DNA of 64,000 nt from Psococerastis gibbosa. Its lineage: Eukaryota; Arthropoda; Insecta; Psocodea; Psocidae. A program made the position numbers and the translations under genes. The stretch's first letter is position 1. The number at the start of each line of letters is the position of its first letter. A model generated the notes under the pieces. The model was not told the DNA's origin. It made no database searches and worked only from the letters and a program-made list of their open reading frames with translations. Of this stretch, positions 1 to 11,423 are shown in pieces. The stretch lies in assembly GCA_963971405.1 (NCBI GenBank), contig OZ020484.1, forward strand, positions 29,286,770 through 29,350,769, written 5' to 3'.

Positions 1-1173
1 TATTTCTATACAATACGAGACAATACAAAACTAATGGCTATCTGCAACAAAATCGTATAATTATTATTCATCTCAAATTTGACTTAAAACTACATTTTTT
101 TTTTAAATAATTATTTTAAGGTCAGGCTTGTTTATAATGACCCCCCCCCCCTGAGTTGTTTGGGATGTTTTGGTGTATTTTGTTTCATTTAAAAAAATAT
201 AAAAAAACACTAGTGCAGTGGACAACTCAGCGTGCGGCAAGACCGAAAATTGTTATGCTCGGGTTATGAGCATATATATTCACTTGACATGTACAACCAA
301 TCGTCAGTTAATGATTTTTTTAAGGTCCTGCAGGCCTAGCACTGGATGAAAAGAATAACTTATCCGGGAATAAGATTGAATTATGGTACCAACATGGTAA
401 AACAAAATGCAATTAGTCTGATTAGAATTGTTTAATTTATTTTAAAGTATTGAAACAAATACGGTAGTTTAACTTATTCCCTGTAATTCTTTTGAGCTCG
501 TGCTAGGCATGCAGGTAAATTAATTTCAAAATATGCCACTTCTCACCCGGAGTTATATTGTATTTAGCAGAGGTGTATGCACGTTATAACCATATGCAAG
601 ATTTTTATTTTATTTTTTTAAATAATTACTTTTACGATGGAGAAAAATACAAGTATAAAAGTTCAAAACCGAAAGGTTTGTCTGAACACGTGTTCATCGC
701 TCATGAAAAATTAAGATGAATTAATATTACTATTTAACTCAAATATTTTAAAATATAACTACAAAATAACTAATAATATAATTACTGAAGGAAACATTTG
801 ACATTTTATATTTTATATTTTTAGAATGTTAGCTCTGCAACCTTGCGACCGAGCATTTATGATGCATTAAAAATGGTGGCTCCTGCCATCGTTGGTAAAG
901 CTGAGGAAAGTGAAATTTAGGAAGTCGCATTGTTTCTCCCTAATCCAACCAACAGCGACTTCCTTCTGATTCCTCTTTCCACACTCAGCAGCTTAACAAT
1001 AAAATGCGAAGGTGGAAGCGACCTTTAGGGTGCTCCCGTATCACTAGAAAATTCTCGGTCAGGAATACTGCACGGCACCGTCATTCATTGCTATGGGGTT
1101 GTGCCACTCAAAATTCCTTACTGATACTTTTCAAGCGATGGCAGAACCGGAATAAGGTGGGACGGGAATAATC
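1..1173. other. Intergenic, no gene recognised
   Basis: A+T-rich sequence with a C-run near 141-152. I see no coding pattern, splice-bounded exon or recognisable repeat. Confidence 0.5.
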
Positions 1174-1181
1174 GTCTAGAA

Positions 1182-1508
1182 CAGGGGTTCCCAAACTTTT
1201 TTGTCAGTGGATCACTAGATTATTTTATGATAATCCGTGGACCCCCATAGCTGTGATAGCAAAATTGTTAAATTCTAGGACCAAGATTAAGTAGCTTGTG
1301 CCTATAAGATTACGTGTTAATATTTAATTAAATGTTTAAAACTGGTATCGGGCGGATTTTGTAGTTCAGTGCCAAGGCTTAATGTATTTTATTTCAAATT
1401 TCCAATAACCCAGCTGTTTTATTTTCTTATTTCTTACTTTGACCCCCTGATATATCAGAATGTCTATGGGCCACCAGTGGTCCATGGACCAACGTTTGGG
1501 AACCCCTG
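1182..1508. mobile_element. hAT-like nonautonomous element (327 bp)
   Basis: The ends are inverted: CAGGGGTTCCCAAAC at 1182 and GTTTGGGAACCCCTG ending at 1508. They are flanked by an 8-bp near-perfect duplication, GTCTAGAA at 1174-1181 and GTCTGGAA at 1509-1516. CAGGGG-type termini with 8-bp duplications are the hallmark of hAT transposons. The interior has no transposase, so it would depend on an enzyme supplied elsewhere. Confidence 0.85.
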
Positions 1509-1710
1509 GTCTGGAAGATTCGTAGCTGACACCATTATGAGCGTTAATCAAGGATCTATCGAGTATCGAGTGTCGCAGTAAGCTTACTTGAAGATGTATC
1601 GCCTTTTATTTGCACAGTCGGACAGACTTATTTATCATGCACGTTATATAGAAACAGCACGTGGTGGTTCAAATAGCTTTCAGAATAAAAAAATAAATAA
1701 TGTATTTTTG

Positions 1711-1745
1711 TTCTATTACTAAGTCAACCTAGCGGAGTTAGGGCT
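1711..1745. repeat. 35-bp segment shared with 63163-63196
   Basis: The stretch beginning TTCTATTACTAAG and ending GGAGTTAGGGCT recurs at 63163-63196 with one substitution. At the second site it sits inside a TIR element, so this copy is probably a fragment of a dispersed repeat. Confidence 0.5.
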
Positions 1746-1948
1746 GTGAAGTTCACTGGGCTATGAAGACAAAAAGAGGGGTGAGAATTCCAGCCATCCT
1801 CTGCAAAACAGTCATCGGATCCGTGGCCAGCCTTGCCGCCTTCTGCCGTCCCATAGTAACATTAAATTGACAAATATTATGAAATAGTACAAATGAAAGT
1901 TAACTTTTACTTAATTCCATATGATTTAAAATGCTACTAGTACGAGAT

Positions 1949-2119
1949 GAGTTCTATATAGGAGAGATGGGACATTCGCTTCCCGCCCAAAACATAATTT
2001 ATGCAGTTCCGGTGCCACCTGTGCCGTCTTCTATGACCAACCGTAAGACGTAGCGGGTGGTCCCAGGATTCAAAAATATTTTTGGCGGGCGAAAGTCCCA
2101 TCTCTCCAATATAGAACTC
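1949..2119. mobile_element. Short Mutator-like MITE (family B, copy 1)
   Basis: The termini GAGTTCTATATAGGAGAGAT and ATCTCTCCAATATAGAACTC are inverted copies. An 11-bp direct repeat, TAGTACGAGAT, flanks it at 1938-1948 and 2120-2130. Related copies lie at 25465-25863, 25970-26140 and 27268-27564. The copy at 25970 has a 9-bp duplication. A 9-11 bp TSD suggests a Mutator-type source, which is inference. No coding capacity. Confidence 0.75.
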
Positions 2120-2740
2120 TAGTACGAGATAGATCCGCCATTTTGGCAAACCTTGGAACGCGATTAAATATTTTAGTGCAACATATCAACCACATTGCAT
2201 GACATTGTGTGACAGCTCATACTAGGTCAATTCGCGCTACAACTGGTCAGTCTTTATCTTGCAGGTGACAGGTATGCAAAATACATTGCGATATTTCAAC
2301 AAGCCCATGGTAATCAATGTGCAAAAGAAAATGCAAGAAACACAGGGGTCCACCCACATCGACCCAGACCCCATTGTTAATTGACTAATCACTGCACGAT
2401 TATTAGTAATTAATATTTCCCTAAAATATGTCTAAATGGCTCGAATAAGGGGTATCTGGTAGAAAAAAAAATAAACGAGGAACTGACGATAGGATATTTT
2501 AGAAGATTGGGTGTGAGAGGCACACGTTACGGAAGTAGGGTTCTACTTATTGACCACACGATGAATAAAGAAAAGAAGCTTACTTCCTTAGCAAGTAACG
2601 TTTCTCCATGAGAGAGTTTCTTCCGTGACTTCGTGGAGGTGAAACATGATTAATATCTGTATATAATAAAAAAAAATTGCCCTTAATTCCAGAACATAAA
2701 TTTTTAATAGTAACAGCTGTTCTGGTGTAACACCATCATT

Positions 2741-2763
2741 TATATATATATATATATATATAA
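2741..2763. repeat. (TA)n microsatellite
   Basis: About eleven TA units in a row. Confidence 0.9.
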
Positions 2764-2849
2764 AGTTATTAATTATTAGTATTATACAAAAGTCATCAGT
2801 CCCGCACGTTTATCGTTTTTCCCTATACCCCCCGGCTATAGTTAGAACC

Positions 2850-2945
2850 AATAAGAAATAAAGGAAGAAAATTGTCTTTATTTTCACATTGGGAAATTTT
2901 TGGAACTGTCATCCATTACAATTAACCCAGTTATAAAAAACATTT
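2850..2945 (-). mobile_element. LINE 3' end fragment
   Basis: On the plus strand the motif GAAAATTGTCTTTATTTT is followed by a G-rich leader. The same motif occurs at 11118-11200, 23470-23945 and 60001-60050. The 23.6 kb copy continues into a LINE C-terminal reading frame on the minus strand. I read this as the 3' tail (AATAAA plus a TTTC-type run) of the same family. Confidence 0.5.
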
Positions 2946-3031
2946 TCAGTAACTCCAAAAACCCGTTAACGGTGTTCAGAGACAATTAAACATTGGCCGG
3001 ATCCATCCATATACCAATCATAGGAAGCCCT

Positions 3032-3110
3032 CAGGGCCGGCCCTACCGGTGGAGCGAATGGAGCGACCGCTCCAGGCCTCGCGCATTGGGGGCCCTCGCG
3101 ACTGGCTCAG
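3032..3110. mobile_element. hAT-type terminus fragment
   Basis: CAGGGCCGGCCCTAC followed by a G+C-rich stretch resembles the CAGGGCCGG termini of many animal hAT elements. A matching second terminus with a duplication was not found, so the extent is uncertain. Confidence 0.35.
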
Positions 3111-3339
3111 TAAGCACTGGATAAAATCAATTTTTTTTTGCAAAATAAAAAATAAATACTAATTTTATAATTAACATTGCTGTCTACTAAAAATTATTAA
3201 AAATTTTAAAAGATACCTTAATAATATTCTCTGTATTGAATCGGAGACCTCACAGGCACTGGAATTAGAAAACACGATCCACGAGTTTGCTACAATAAAA
3301 TCTCGGCGGATGGAAATACTTTAAGAGGGCATATATTAC

Positions 3340-3600
3340 GCAATATTGATGTTAATTTGTGGTCATTTTCCAACTTATATTCTCAAAGGTTTCCCCCGGG
3401 GGAGACCCCCGGGCCCCCTGTTTCCAGCAATATGAATAAGCATTTAAGCATTCCTTTGTAAGCTTAAAGAAATCTATACTTTCCTGCTGTTAAAATACGT
3501 AAAACCCTACCATTTTGCCCTTCTATTTTCAAATTTGTCCTCCGGGGGGGACCCCCGGGCCCCCCTATTTCCGTTACAAGTCTTTTGCCACTTCAGGGAG
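3340..3600 (-). repeat. Dispersed repeat with CCCCGGGG blocks
   Basis: Contains two G/C blocks of the type CCCCCGGGGGAGACCCC, separated by about 130 bp of A+T-rich sequence with TACGTAAAACCC. The same blocks with TTTTACGCA occur on the opposite strand at 39290-39560 and 47270-47570, so this is a dispersed family with an internal repeated unit. Confidence 0.55.
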
Positions 3601-3835
3601 CCTACCCATCAGTAGTCTAAAAGACATGTAACTACCGCTCTGATTGGCTAATAATGACGCACAATTCTGACAGCAGGTACACTGGTGTATTACCTTTAGA
3701 CCTATCGATCAAGTTGAATCATTATTATGCAATTGAGGACAATTGTCAGCACAACAATTGGGTCTTTCACACGAGCGGTTTCATTTAAAGCCCGCCTTAA
3801 AATGGCTTAAATAATCCTCCGGGTAAGTTACTTTT

Positions 3836-4209
3836 GGTGCCCATTCCATTGACCGGCTAGGGCTATTTCCAAAAACGGTGACGTGGTAGCAGACATTCAA
3901 GACTTAGGTGACGTTTCCACGGACCTCGAATTGCAGAATTGACGGAAATGTTTATTTTCCTCTATGCTTATGCTAATGATCATACAGTAAAATCACAAAC
4001 AAACAAACTAAAATTAAAAAATGGCGTCATGGGATATGTTAAGTACAAACATTTTAATAGATTTCTATAAAAAGAAAAATTCTAATTTCCGTCAATGTCA
4101 TTTGCATTCTGCAATGCGAGATCGGTGGAAACGCAACCTAAGTCTTGAATGTCTGCTACCACGTCACTGTTTTTGGAAATAGCCCTAGCCGGTCAATGGA
4201 ATGGGCGCC
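3836..4209. mobile_element. Foldback element with ~130-bp arms (374 bp)
   Basis: The left arm starts GGTGCCCATTCCATTGACC. The right arm ends GGTCAATGGAATGGGCGCC, its inverse with one change. Complementarity runs on through the TAGCCGG, GTGGTAGCAGACATTCA and GACGGAAAT segments to about 3965 and 4085. There is no open frame of note. Probably a MITE that can form a long hairpin. Confidence 0.8.
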
Positions 4210-5260
4210 TTTGCATTGGTGCTAGGTTGCTAGGTCAGTGGGATCGAGAATGCAAATAGTTGTGGATTCGCCGATCCGGAATGGTGATTCTATGGAATGC
4301 ATCTGATAAAATTTGTTAACTTGGTGCATGCGATTTAATTAACCACAACTATCATCATGTAACACCTCCAGCCGCTTGGCTGACTACAATGATCTTCTTA
4401 TATTCCTCTCTATTTTGTTTTACATATTTTATAGCATTTCAATAGTGGGAAACCTTTCAATTTATGTTACAGGCGTAAAAAGATGACTGCAGGAGAATTC
4501 GTGTACCTCATTAAACTGATAAAGGCTGCAGTTAGTATATGGTTCAGTCAGAGACCGCTAACCCTCGACAACACAGGTAAAAACTGCCATATTGGGTAAG
4601 ATATCTTACAAAAGTAAATAACCTTTATATTGCTTGACTGAGTAAGATTAAATTCCTCCTGGATTTATTATGTAGTAATTTATTTACAAACCTTAGCTTC
4701 TTTAAATAGTCATTGGCGATCCCACTTGGTCTGATACATTCCATATCTGTATCGAGAAAATATATACAGTAAACCTCCTTCGAGCCAAATATAAGAAATT
4801 CAGCTTTTACCAAGAAACTATTAGTTTGGCTGAGTACAATTAAATCAGGTTGATCCCTCATCGATATAAGTTAAATGTATAATTCGTGTGTTTCTCTTTT
4901 TATTTTAATTCTTTATTCTGTATATACTAGTATTTGTTATTAATGCTTGTTAGTTAGAAACTTTTATATTGTGTATTTATATATTTAGTAGTTTGTGTAG
5001 TTGTTACTGGTGTAAACTCGCAGCTATATAGCGAAAGTACTGCTGATAAGCTGTTATTAATTAATACATATACCTGTATATATTATAATTATATACACAC
5101 TTATTGTTCGAGGCGGATCCTGATTGGTGAAGCGATGGAATGAATCAAATTAAGTGAGATCCGCTCTAAGCACCTTTCCGATTAAATAGAAAACATGTGG
5201 TACGCTACCTGCGTCGGAATGTCACTTAACATAAACTACACACTACAATACAGTTTATAC
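4210..5260. other. Intergenic, no gene recognised
   Basis: A+T-rich, with only short unsupported open frames. I see no splice-bounded exon and no repeat shared with the rest of the window. Confidence 0.45.
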
Positions 5261-5264
5261 AGTC

Positions 5265-5400
5265 AATGCCTAGACGAGCAACAAGTTGCAAGATTAATCG
5301 CATACAAGCTATTTAATGAATGCATCCGAATAACCTGTTCAGTCGCCTCTGTAGGTAATACCAGTGTTGAGTTACGACAGGTTGTTCTAAACTTTTAAAG
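5265..5400 (+). repeat. Dispersed repeat family R4
   Basis: Shares the stretch running from AATGAATGCATCCGA through the GAGTTACGACAGG motif with copies at 7996-8283, 24298-24462 and, inverted, 61034-61180. Fuller copies continue into GCATGGTGTGTAG and GCCACCAAAGCCGAT. It may be a SINE or MITE. The short open frame across it is not a gene, because the shared sequence is not kept in frame between copies. Confidence 0.6.
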
Positions 5401-5611
5401 TCTTAGCTTGCGTTTTGCTACATTACAACTGAAAACCAGGTACCTAGCTACAGTAATAATGAAATCAAATCTACCAATCGACCAGCAATTGAAGAAATAA
5501 TGAATATTTCGAACACAGAAATGTATTTACGTATCGGAAAATTTGTTTGGAGGGGGGGGGGGGCAGTCGATAAAAATCTAGTGTGTAATAATTAATAATT
5601 GAAATTTCCAG

Positions 5612-6775
5612 TACCGTAAAATGGGGCGAACTGAATGACGCGTGCATTTTTTTAAATTTGTCACGTTTGCGGAGTTGTGACAATATTTCATGTCGTTTTG
5701 TTAGCATTTTGTTATTGTTTGGTTTTTACGGCTACCAATTTTTATATTTGGAATGCATTATCATATAAGTTGGCAAGTAATTAATATTATTTTTCAACTT
5801 CTGATTTAAGAAATTTAAAACTTTAAACCTGTGTGGAGCATTAAATTAGGCTGCTATATAACTGATATATTTTTTATTTGGTTACCAAAACATTTAGGTA
5901 GGTAAGCGAAAAATAAATTAAGCGGAAACATTTGTATTATTTAGCTGAGGAATTTTTTAATCATTCTTCGTCACCCCATGGGGCGAAGTGAATCACGCTT
6001 GTGACACCCATAATTATCTTAATAATTATCATAATTCATTTTCAGTACTATTTTATAGTTAAATTAAAAACTAACGATGATGGCCGATATTATTTGGGGG
6101 TTGTTAATGATGTCCGTGACGATGCTCTTATGGTAAATTTTTTAAGGAAGGGAGGAAGATAGCAAAATGTACGTTTTTCCAGACATAAGCGACATAACGG
6201 ATGATCAGGAGGTTAGGAGCTGCTATGTGGTAAAAAAGGTAAAGGTCAATGATATGCAGCAAGGCTGTTTCGAACTGAAAAAAAATCGTTCATTATTGAG
6301 TAGCCCAAAAATATTTTCTTTTAGCTCGAAGTTAATGGTTTTACAATTTATTTTAATGTCATAACATTTCATTAGCATTAATAGCGGTGACAAACTGGAG
6401 TAAAAGTGAAGAAATAGCCAAAACGCAAGTTAGAATTAATTAAGTCAGCAGAGTATTATCTGCTGCGCAGGTAGCTACATCTGTGTTGCGGAAACGTTTA
6501 AATTTTGATAGGTTGGCAATTCAGTGCAAAAATAATTCGATTCCCTACACCCCAGGGCAGGCTGAAGATAATCAGACAGCGATTTTAAGGTGTGATTCAC
6601 TTCACAGGGTCATAAACTATTTGTTATTACTGATAACGTCTAATTAATAACAGGACCAAGTTAATGAATGATTAAGCTTTGCTCTCTGTGAGTCAGCGAG
6701 TATAGTTCGTATTTTAAAAACCTTAAAAGTTTAGAAAACCGTCAAAACTGATTCACTTCGCCCCATTTTACGGTA
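5612..6775 (+). mobile_element. TIR DNA transposon remnant with transposase-like tail (1.16 kb)
   Basis: The left end TACCGTAAAATGGGGCGAA at 5612 and the right end TTCGCCCCATTTTACGGTA ending at 6775 are perfect inverted repeats. The match extends imperfectly through TGAATNACG. Subterminal GGGGCGAAGTGAATCACG motifs lie inside. Around 6080-6200 three short frames read like the C-terminus of a DDE-type transposase (YYFGVVNDV, NFLRKGG, FPDISDITD), but in different frames and with stops. This suggests a decayed autonomous copy. The superfamily is not certain. Confidence 0.65.
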
Positions 6776-6860
6776 CTTTCGCCGTTTTTTTTATTTAAAA
6801 TTTTGTGTGTGTGTGGGGGGGGGGGTTGACTTCTTCCTTTCTCTTTCTTGGCATATCAAT

Positions 6861-6876
6861 TTTATTATTCTTTATT
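6861..6876 (-). other. Candidate poly(A) signals of the minus-strand cuticle gene
   Basis: TTTATT at 6861 and 6871 reads AATAAA on the minus strand, about 175-190 bases after the stop codon of the RR-2 gene. No other sign fixes the cleavage site. Confidence 0.35.
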
Positions 6877-7049
6877 AATTGCTGCATTTTAGCGGTTTGA
6901 ATGGGAAAACTAGAGCTGAATGTAAAAAGAAAATATATACTTACAAAGAAACTAGTTTCATAAAAATATATAATTTATCGCCAACAACTTAGTACAATAA
7001 ATAAAAATGCTGGATGATGTCACGTGACTAATGAGACATGGAACTTTGA

Positions 7050-8720
7050 CTAGTGGTGGTAGATTGTCGTGAGAGGAGCGTGTGCTACAGCGACAGGAGC
7101 GTGTGCAACGACTGGGGCAGCGACGAGCTTAGCAGGCGCTGACTTGTCCACGACAGCGTTGAATCCATTGACGGGGTCAGCGGTGTAGGAAACAGTCCTG
7201 ACAGAGCCATCAGGTTCGGTCAGACTGTAGCTGCCTTGTACGACTCCATTTTGTAGCTGCTCGGACTGTTGCTTGTTGTCACCGGTCTGTGGGTCGTTAA
7301 CTCCGTAGCTGAAGGAGTAGGCAGGGTTGGGGTCGACGGGCTCGGCACGAACGACCTTGGCGGCAACAGCGAGAGGGGCATGTGCTACTAGAGGAGCGTG
7401 GGAGATGAGGGGGGCATGGGAGATGACGGTAGCGGGTGCGGAGACAGCGTACGTGGGATGGGCGACGACAGCTGCGGACTTGACGAGGGGGGAATAGTTG
7501 GCGTAGCTGATTGCGGCCGGCCCGGAGATTGGGATGATTGGACTAGCCGATGCGACTGCCACCAGGGCAAGAACTGAAGCGATCTGTCAAATGAGTGTTA
7601 CAAATTAGGAAACTGGCGAAAGTTCTGAAGCTACCAAATTTAAAGCAAACCCTTCTGTTTTTATTCATTCATGAAACTTTTGAGCAAAATGCTCTACTTC
7701 GGATGTCAATGAAAGGCTGAGCTCCAGCGATTTAAAGGCAACTGCGTTACGTAATGGTATAAATTATATTGTATACGAATAGGTATGCTCGTATCTCAAT
7801 TTTTACCTTAAGACTGAGCTTTACAATGTATTTATTAACATAGTGACGCAGAATCATTTTAGCGAAATAGATTAATTTTATTATTGAACAGCCGCAAACA
7901 TATTAGACTACTATTCCAAGAAATTCATAAACAATGCAAGCTTTCTCAAAACGCAGACGATACACATGACTGAGTTACTACCAGTCAGACATAGGCAATC
8001 AGCATAATGATGACGAGTTACGACAGATCTCTCATCGCATGGCATGTAGATTTTCGCACAAGTTCGAGCAAGCTAACAACTATACTTCCGGAAACTGTAT
8101 GAGGAAATGTATAGTTTTCTAAAAGATTAATTACACACAAACAGTTTAATGAATGTATCCCAGTGTTCAGTTGCCTTACTAAGTAACTTTATAATTGTGA
8201 AGAGTTAAGACAGCTCCGATCGCATGGTGTCTAGATGGTATCTGAATGCACAAGCATGCTACCACCATGCCACCAAAGCCGATACTACAATATATTACTA
8301 TAAAAGCTTGAATTATTAAGAATTTTTAATGCGGCTGTTTTTAATAATGTTCCCGGCGGTAGAAAAAGAAAATAATTAATTTCGTCGAAATGAATCAAAT
8401 ATACAATTTTCAGCATTAAAAGTAAGTTTTAACTTTTGAAGCATAATACCTCAGTTATTCATTACTTTTTTGCCCCATAATTGAGTCTTTTGCAACCATA
8501 CCAGACAGTTATTTAATTAGAAGTAAGATGTAAACACCCACTATTTTCAACTGCAAATTAATTTTCGTAGCCCAACTTGAGGCTAAAAAGCACGAGCATT
8601 AGAAAAAAATTTAATGCACTGGGAATTCAACCTTTCAAAGCTATGTAGGTGAAGTTTTTATAAATAGTCAAAAAAAAAAAAAATACTGAGTAATAAATAC
8701 AAAAAAAGTACCTGGATCAT
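7050..8720 (-). CDS. RR-2 cuticular protein (two exons)
   Basis: A secreted structural protein expected to bind chitin in cuticle. Coding exons are 8712-8720 (Met-Ile-Gln) and 7050-7583, read on the minus strand. The donor GTAC follows codon 3, the acceptor is TTGACAG, and the intron is 1,128 bp in phase 0. The protein has 180 residues. Residues 1-17 form a signal peptide (core LALVAVASA). Residues 18-80 are Ala/Pro/Val/His-rich with SHAPL units. Residues 82-150 carry the RR-2 core: [32 protein letters not shown] and NGFNAVV. The C-terminus ends TIYHH. This start was chosen because it restores a full signal peptide behind a TATA box; the internal Met in exon 2 would remove half of it. The core differs from the 37-63 kb array, so this is a separate paralogue on the opposite strand. 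The intron contains R4 repeat copies. Confidence 0.93.
7996..8283 (+). repeat. R4 repeat copies inside the cuticle-gene intron
   Basis: Two partial R4 units, about 7996-8075 and 8125-8283, share GAGTTACGACAG, CGCATGG and GCCACCAAAGCCGAT with the copies at 5265 and 24298. They lie in the long intron of the minus-strand RR-2 gene, opposite to its transcription. Confidence 0.55.
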
Positions 8721-8734
8721 CCTGAGTGTGAAGT

Positions 8735-8797
8735 GAGGAACTGTTGATAGCACAATTGATAATAATCTGACAGTCCCGCGACATATATAAATACCCC
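8735..8797 (-). promoter_or_regulatory. TATA promoter of the minus-strand RR-2 gene
   Basis: On the minus strand GGTATTTATATATG lies at about 8783-8796, 63 or more bases before the start codon at 8720. A TCAGATT initiator-like motif follows at about 8766-8772, and a short 5' leader runs to the ATG. The spacing resembles the array promoters, but the upstream block is not shared with them. Confidence 0.6.
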
Positions 8798-8849
8798 TCT
8801 CCTGTCGCCATAAAAGGCATTGGTCAAGCTGAACCCATAATTCCATAAA

Positions 8850-10415
8850 ACAGACATGGTGGGAATCTTCACTATGTACAATATGTTGTGACCGGTCGTT
8901 GCGCCATTGTCAACAGTATTGTGACATAGCTCCACATATTGCAATTAATGGCCAATCAAACCAGAGAATAGTTATCTCTTCATCTTGCTCCAGGTAAGCT
9001 TGCTTTGCTGTTAAGGGTATTTAGGCATAAAGGACATTCCATTTTTTCTGCATAAATACATTTTTTTTTAAAAAAGAAATATCGATGGTAGATTAGTTCA
9101 TTAGCTCTCAAGGGTCAGATTTTCACCGATGAAAATATTTAAACAATAGTTCAATGATAATAGTAATGAGCTCGAACCAACATACAATAGTATTTACATT
9201 CGATTTTAACGAATTACTCGTTTTGAGGACACAAAAAGTGTTGTTTTTTAAACAAATTTTTGTCTGAATGTACGTCGATTTGTGGATCAACTACTTGCAC
9301 GATTTTGATGAAATTTTCGACCAAAATTATGTTTCGGAACTATTTTCTTTCTTCTATTTTGGACAGATATAACTCAATTTAAGGGTCTTTATCCTGAAGA
9401 GAGGCAAATAACGAATAATAAATGTTTTATGATAAACTATATGTCTACTGTCTACAGTATAGTGAGCAGTCACTATTATTAATACCCATTGAAAACTCAT
9501 TAGGTCGATGGCATGGCTTGGTATGATGGACTACTATACAGAGCCAGGAATTATTGTAGCAGAAAAAGTCCATTGGAGGATTTGTAATTAAATTCAAAGG
9601 TTCAGTGTTCCGCTTATGCAAGATTTCAAAAGTGTTCGAAATGTCATCCTATCGTGGTCGGGTAGTACTTAGCTTACGGGTTAGCGCCCTCTAATCTATT
9701 TTGTATTTTTGGGGTAATGTTTCTATTTCTTTTTCCTATGTCAAACCCAGTCGGCTTTTGCAACAAATTCAAGCAACAACTTAAGTAAGAAGCATTTGTT
9801 ACAATTAATTTATAAAAATAATGGAAAATAATTGAGTTTTTGCAGGCTTTTCGCCAGGTTAGTTTGTCTGGATGTCAGGGGCTAACCTTGAGCATAAACT
9901 AAAGGTGGACCTTCAATGCATGATTCACTAACATTTGCCATGCTGTGATAGGTATCACTTTTTCAGGTTGGGGCATGGATAACAGATTTTAGAGCCTTAC
10001 TTGACAACATAAAACTGTTTTTTTTAACAGGCTGGAAGGCAAGCAACCTTATTCGGCATCGTGAAAATGTTTTTTTTTAATAGGCCAGGAGGCAACCTTA
10101 GAACACTTTTAATTCTTTTAAAACTGGCAGCTGGTAAGCGGAATCGTGATGAAAGAAGCCACAAGCTAGGTACCAATTCAGCATCTTGCGTTTCCGGCCA
10201 CACAAAGGTGAAGATCATGTCGACATCTAGTGGCGCATCCAGAGAGAAAAGGAGGGGGGGGGAATGGAAATGTCTACAATTTTTTTCAAACTTCACAGCG
10301 GAGGAAGCTCATACCCGCAGGGTTTTTCGCATAGTTTATAATTAAAATGCAAAAACTTCAATTATAGGATGTCGAAAATCCTGTATCGTCCCTGTCTGTA
10401 GGCATGGAAATTAGT
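8850..10415. other. Intergenic, no gene recognised
   Basis: Mostly A+T-rich, with a G-run near 10254. Short overlapping frames on both strands at 10024-10345 show no domain, codon pattern or start context worth calling. Confidence 0.45.
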
Positions 10416-10423
10416 ATCTAAGT

Positions 10424-10710
10424 AGGTTTGCCAGATTTACAAAACATAAAAACCGGACAGAGAGTCAATGGGCTATTCTATCTGGTGTAAATCTTTCTAA
10501 AAAAAGGTCATTTTATTTAGTCTTAAATTTAGTGAATTTTGAGGAACTTTCTATCATAGTGGCTAGTATCAAATTCTTTAAATTATTTCGTTCAAACAAA
10601 AAAAAAATGCACTTTCGAGCGAAAAAAAAAACCGGACCAAGCATTGTCCAGTCAAACATTTATTTTTTCACCGGACAGAGGTACGAAAAACCGGACACCT
10701 GGCAAACCCA
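10424..10710. mobile_element. hAT-like MITE with perfect 8-bp TSD (287 bp)
   Basis: The ends AGGTTTGCCAG and CTGGCAAACCC are inverted and continue into ACCGGACA-type subterminal motifs (AAACCGGACA at about 10450, 10630 and 10690). Identical 8-bp duplications, ATCTAAGT, lie at 10416-10423 and 10711-10718. TSD length and terminus type fit hAT. The short open frame inside is not a gene. Confidence 0.85.
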
Positions 10711-11117
10711 ATCTAAGTAATCTATCAACTGCTGAAATTTTCAATACAGTTTGAATACCGTTGGCATTTTATATAGGCTATTTTGTTTTTTAAGCAAAAT
10801 CAAATTTTACAGGAAATATTGAGCTTAGAGTTATCAATGACGATTAAGTAACCAGAAGATATCATTCATCATCAACATTTTAGTGAGATCGGCCTCGAGG
10901 AAGTGATGTAGAAGCGATTTAGAAATGTACTTTTTTGTAGGGGGCACAATAGGGCCAATAGGCTTAAGTGCACACAGGCAACACCTGTATCCCAATTTAA
11001 AAAATAAAATAAAAATAAAAATACAAATAAATAAAAACAGAAGATCATCAACATTTTCATGCATTGGATGTGGCTGTCAGACACCCCCACTATACGTGTA
11101 CTGTATATACTAGTATA

Positions 11118-11300
11118 TATAAAGAAGAAAGAAAGAAAATTGTCTCTATTTTCCATATGGGAGAATTTTGGGCCTTCACAGTATATCATAACTGTGGCAA
11201 ATCGATGCTAGGGACGACGATAACAAATTATGAGTCAACATTTCGAAGATCAATTCTTCTTTCAACTAAGGCGGCTATTCCACCGACTAATTTGCTTCAC
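11118..11300 (-). mobile_element. LINE 3' end fragment
   Basis: The GAAAGAAAGAAAATTGTC motif, then TTTTCCATATGGGAGAA and TTTTGGGCCTT, closely match the 3' end of the LINE fragment at 23470-23945. Read on the minus strand this is an AATAAA-type signal followed by a TTTC-repeat tail. Confidence 0.6.
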
Positions 11301-11423
11301 TAATCGTAGTAGCAGATATCATTAATGAGCCTCTACCATATTATAACTTAATTTATAATAGATAAGTTAAGTATCTACATTATAGTCTCCTTAAAACAAA
11401 ACAAACAAAAAATCTCAAAACAC

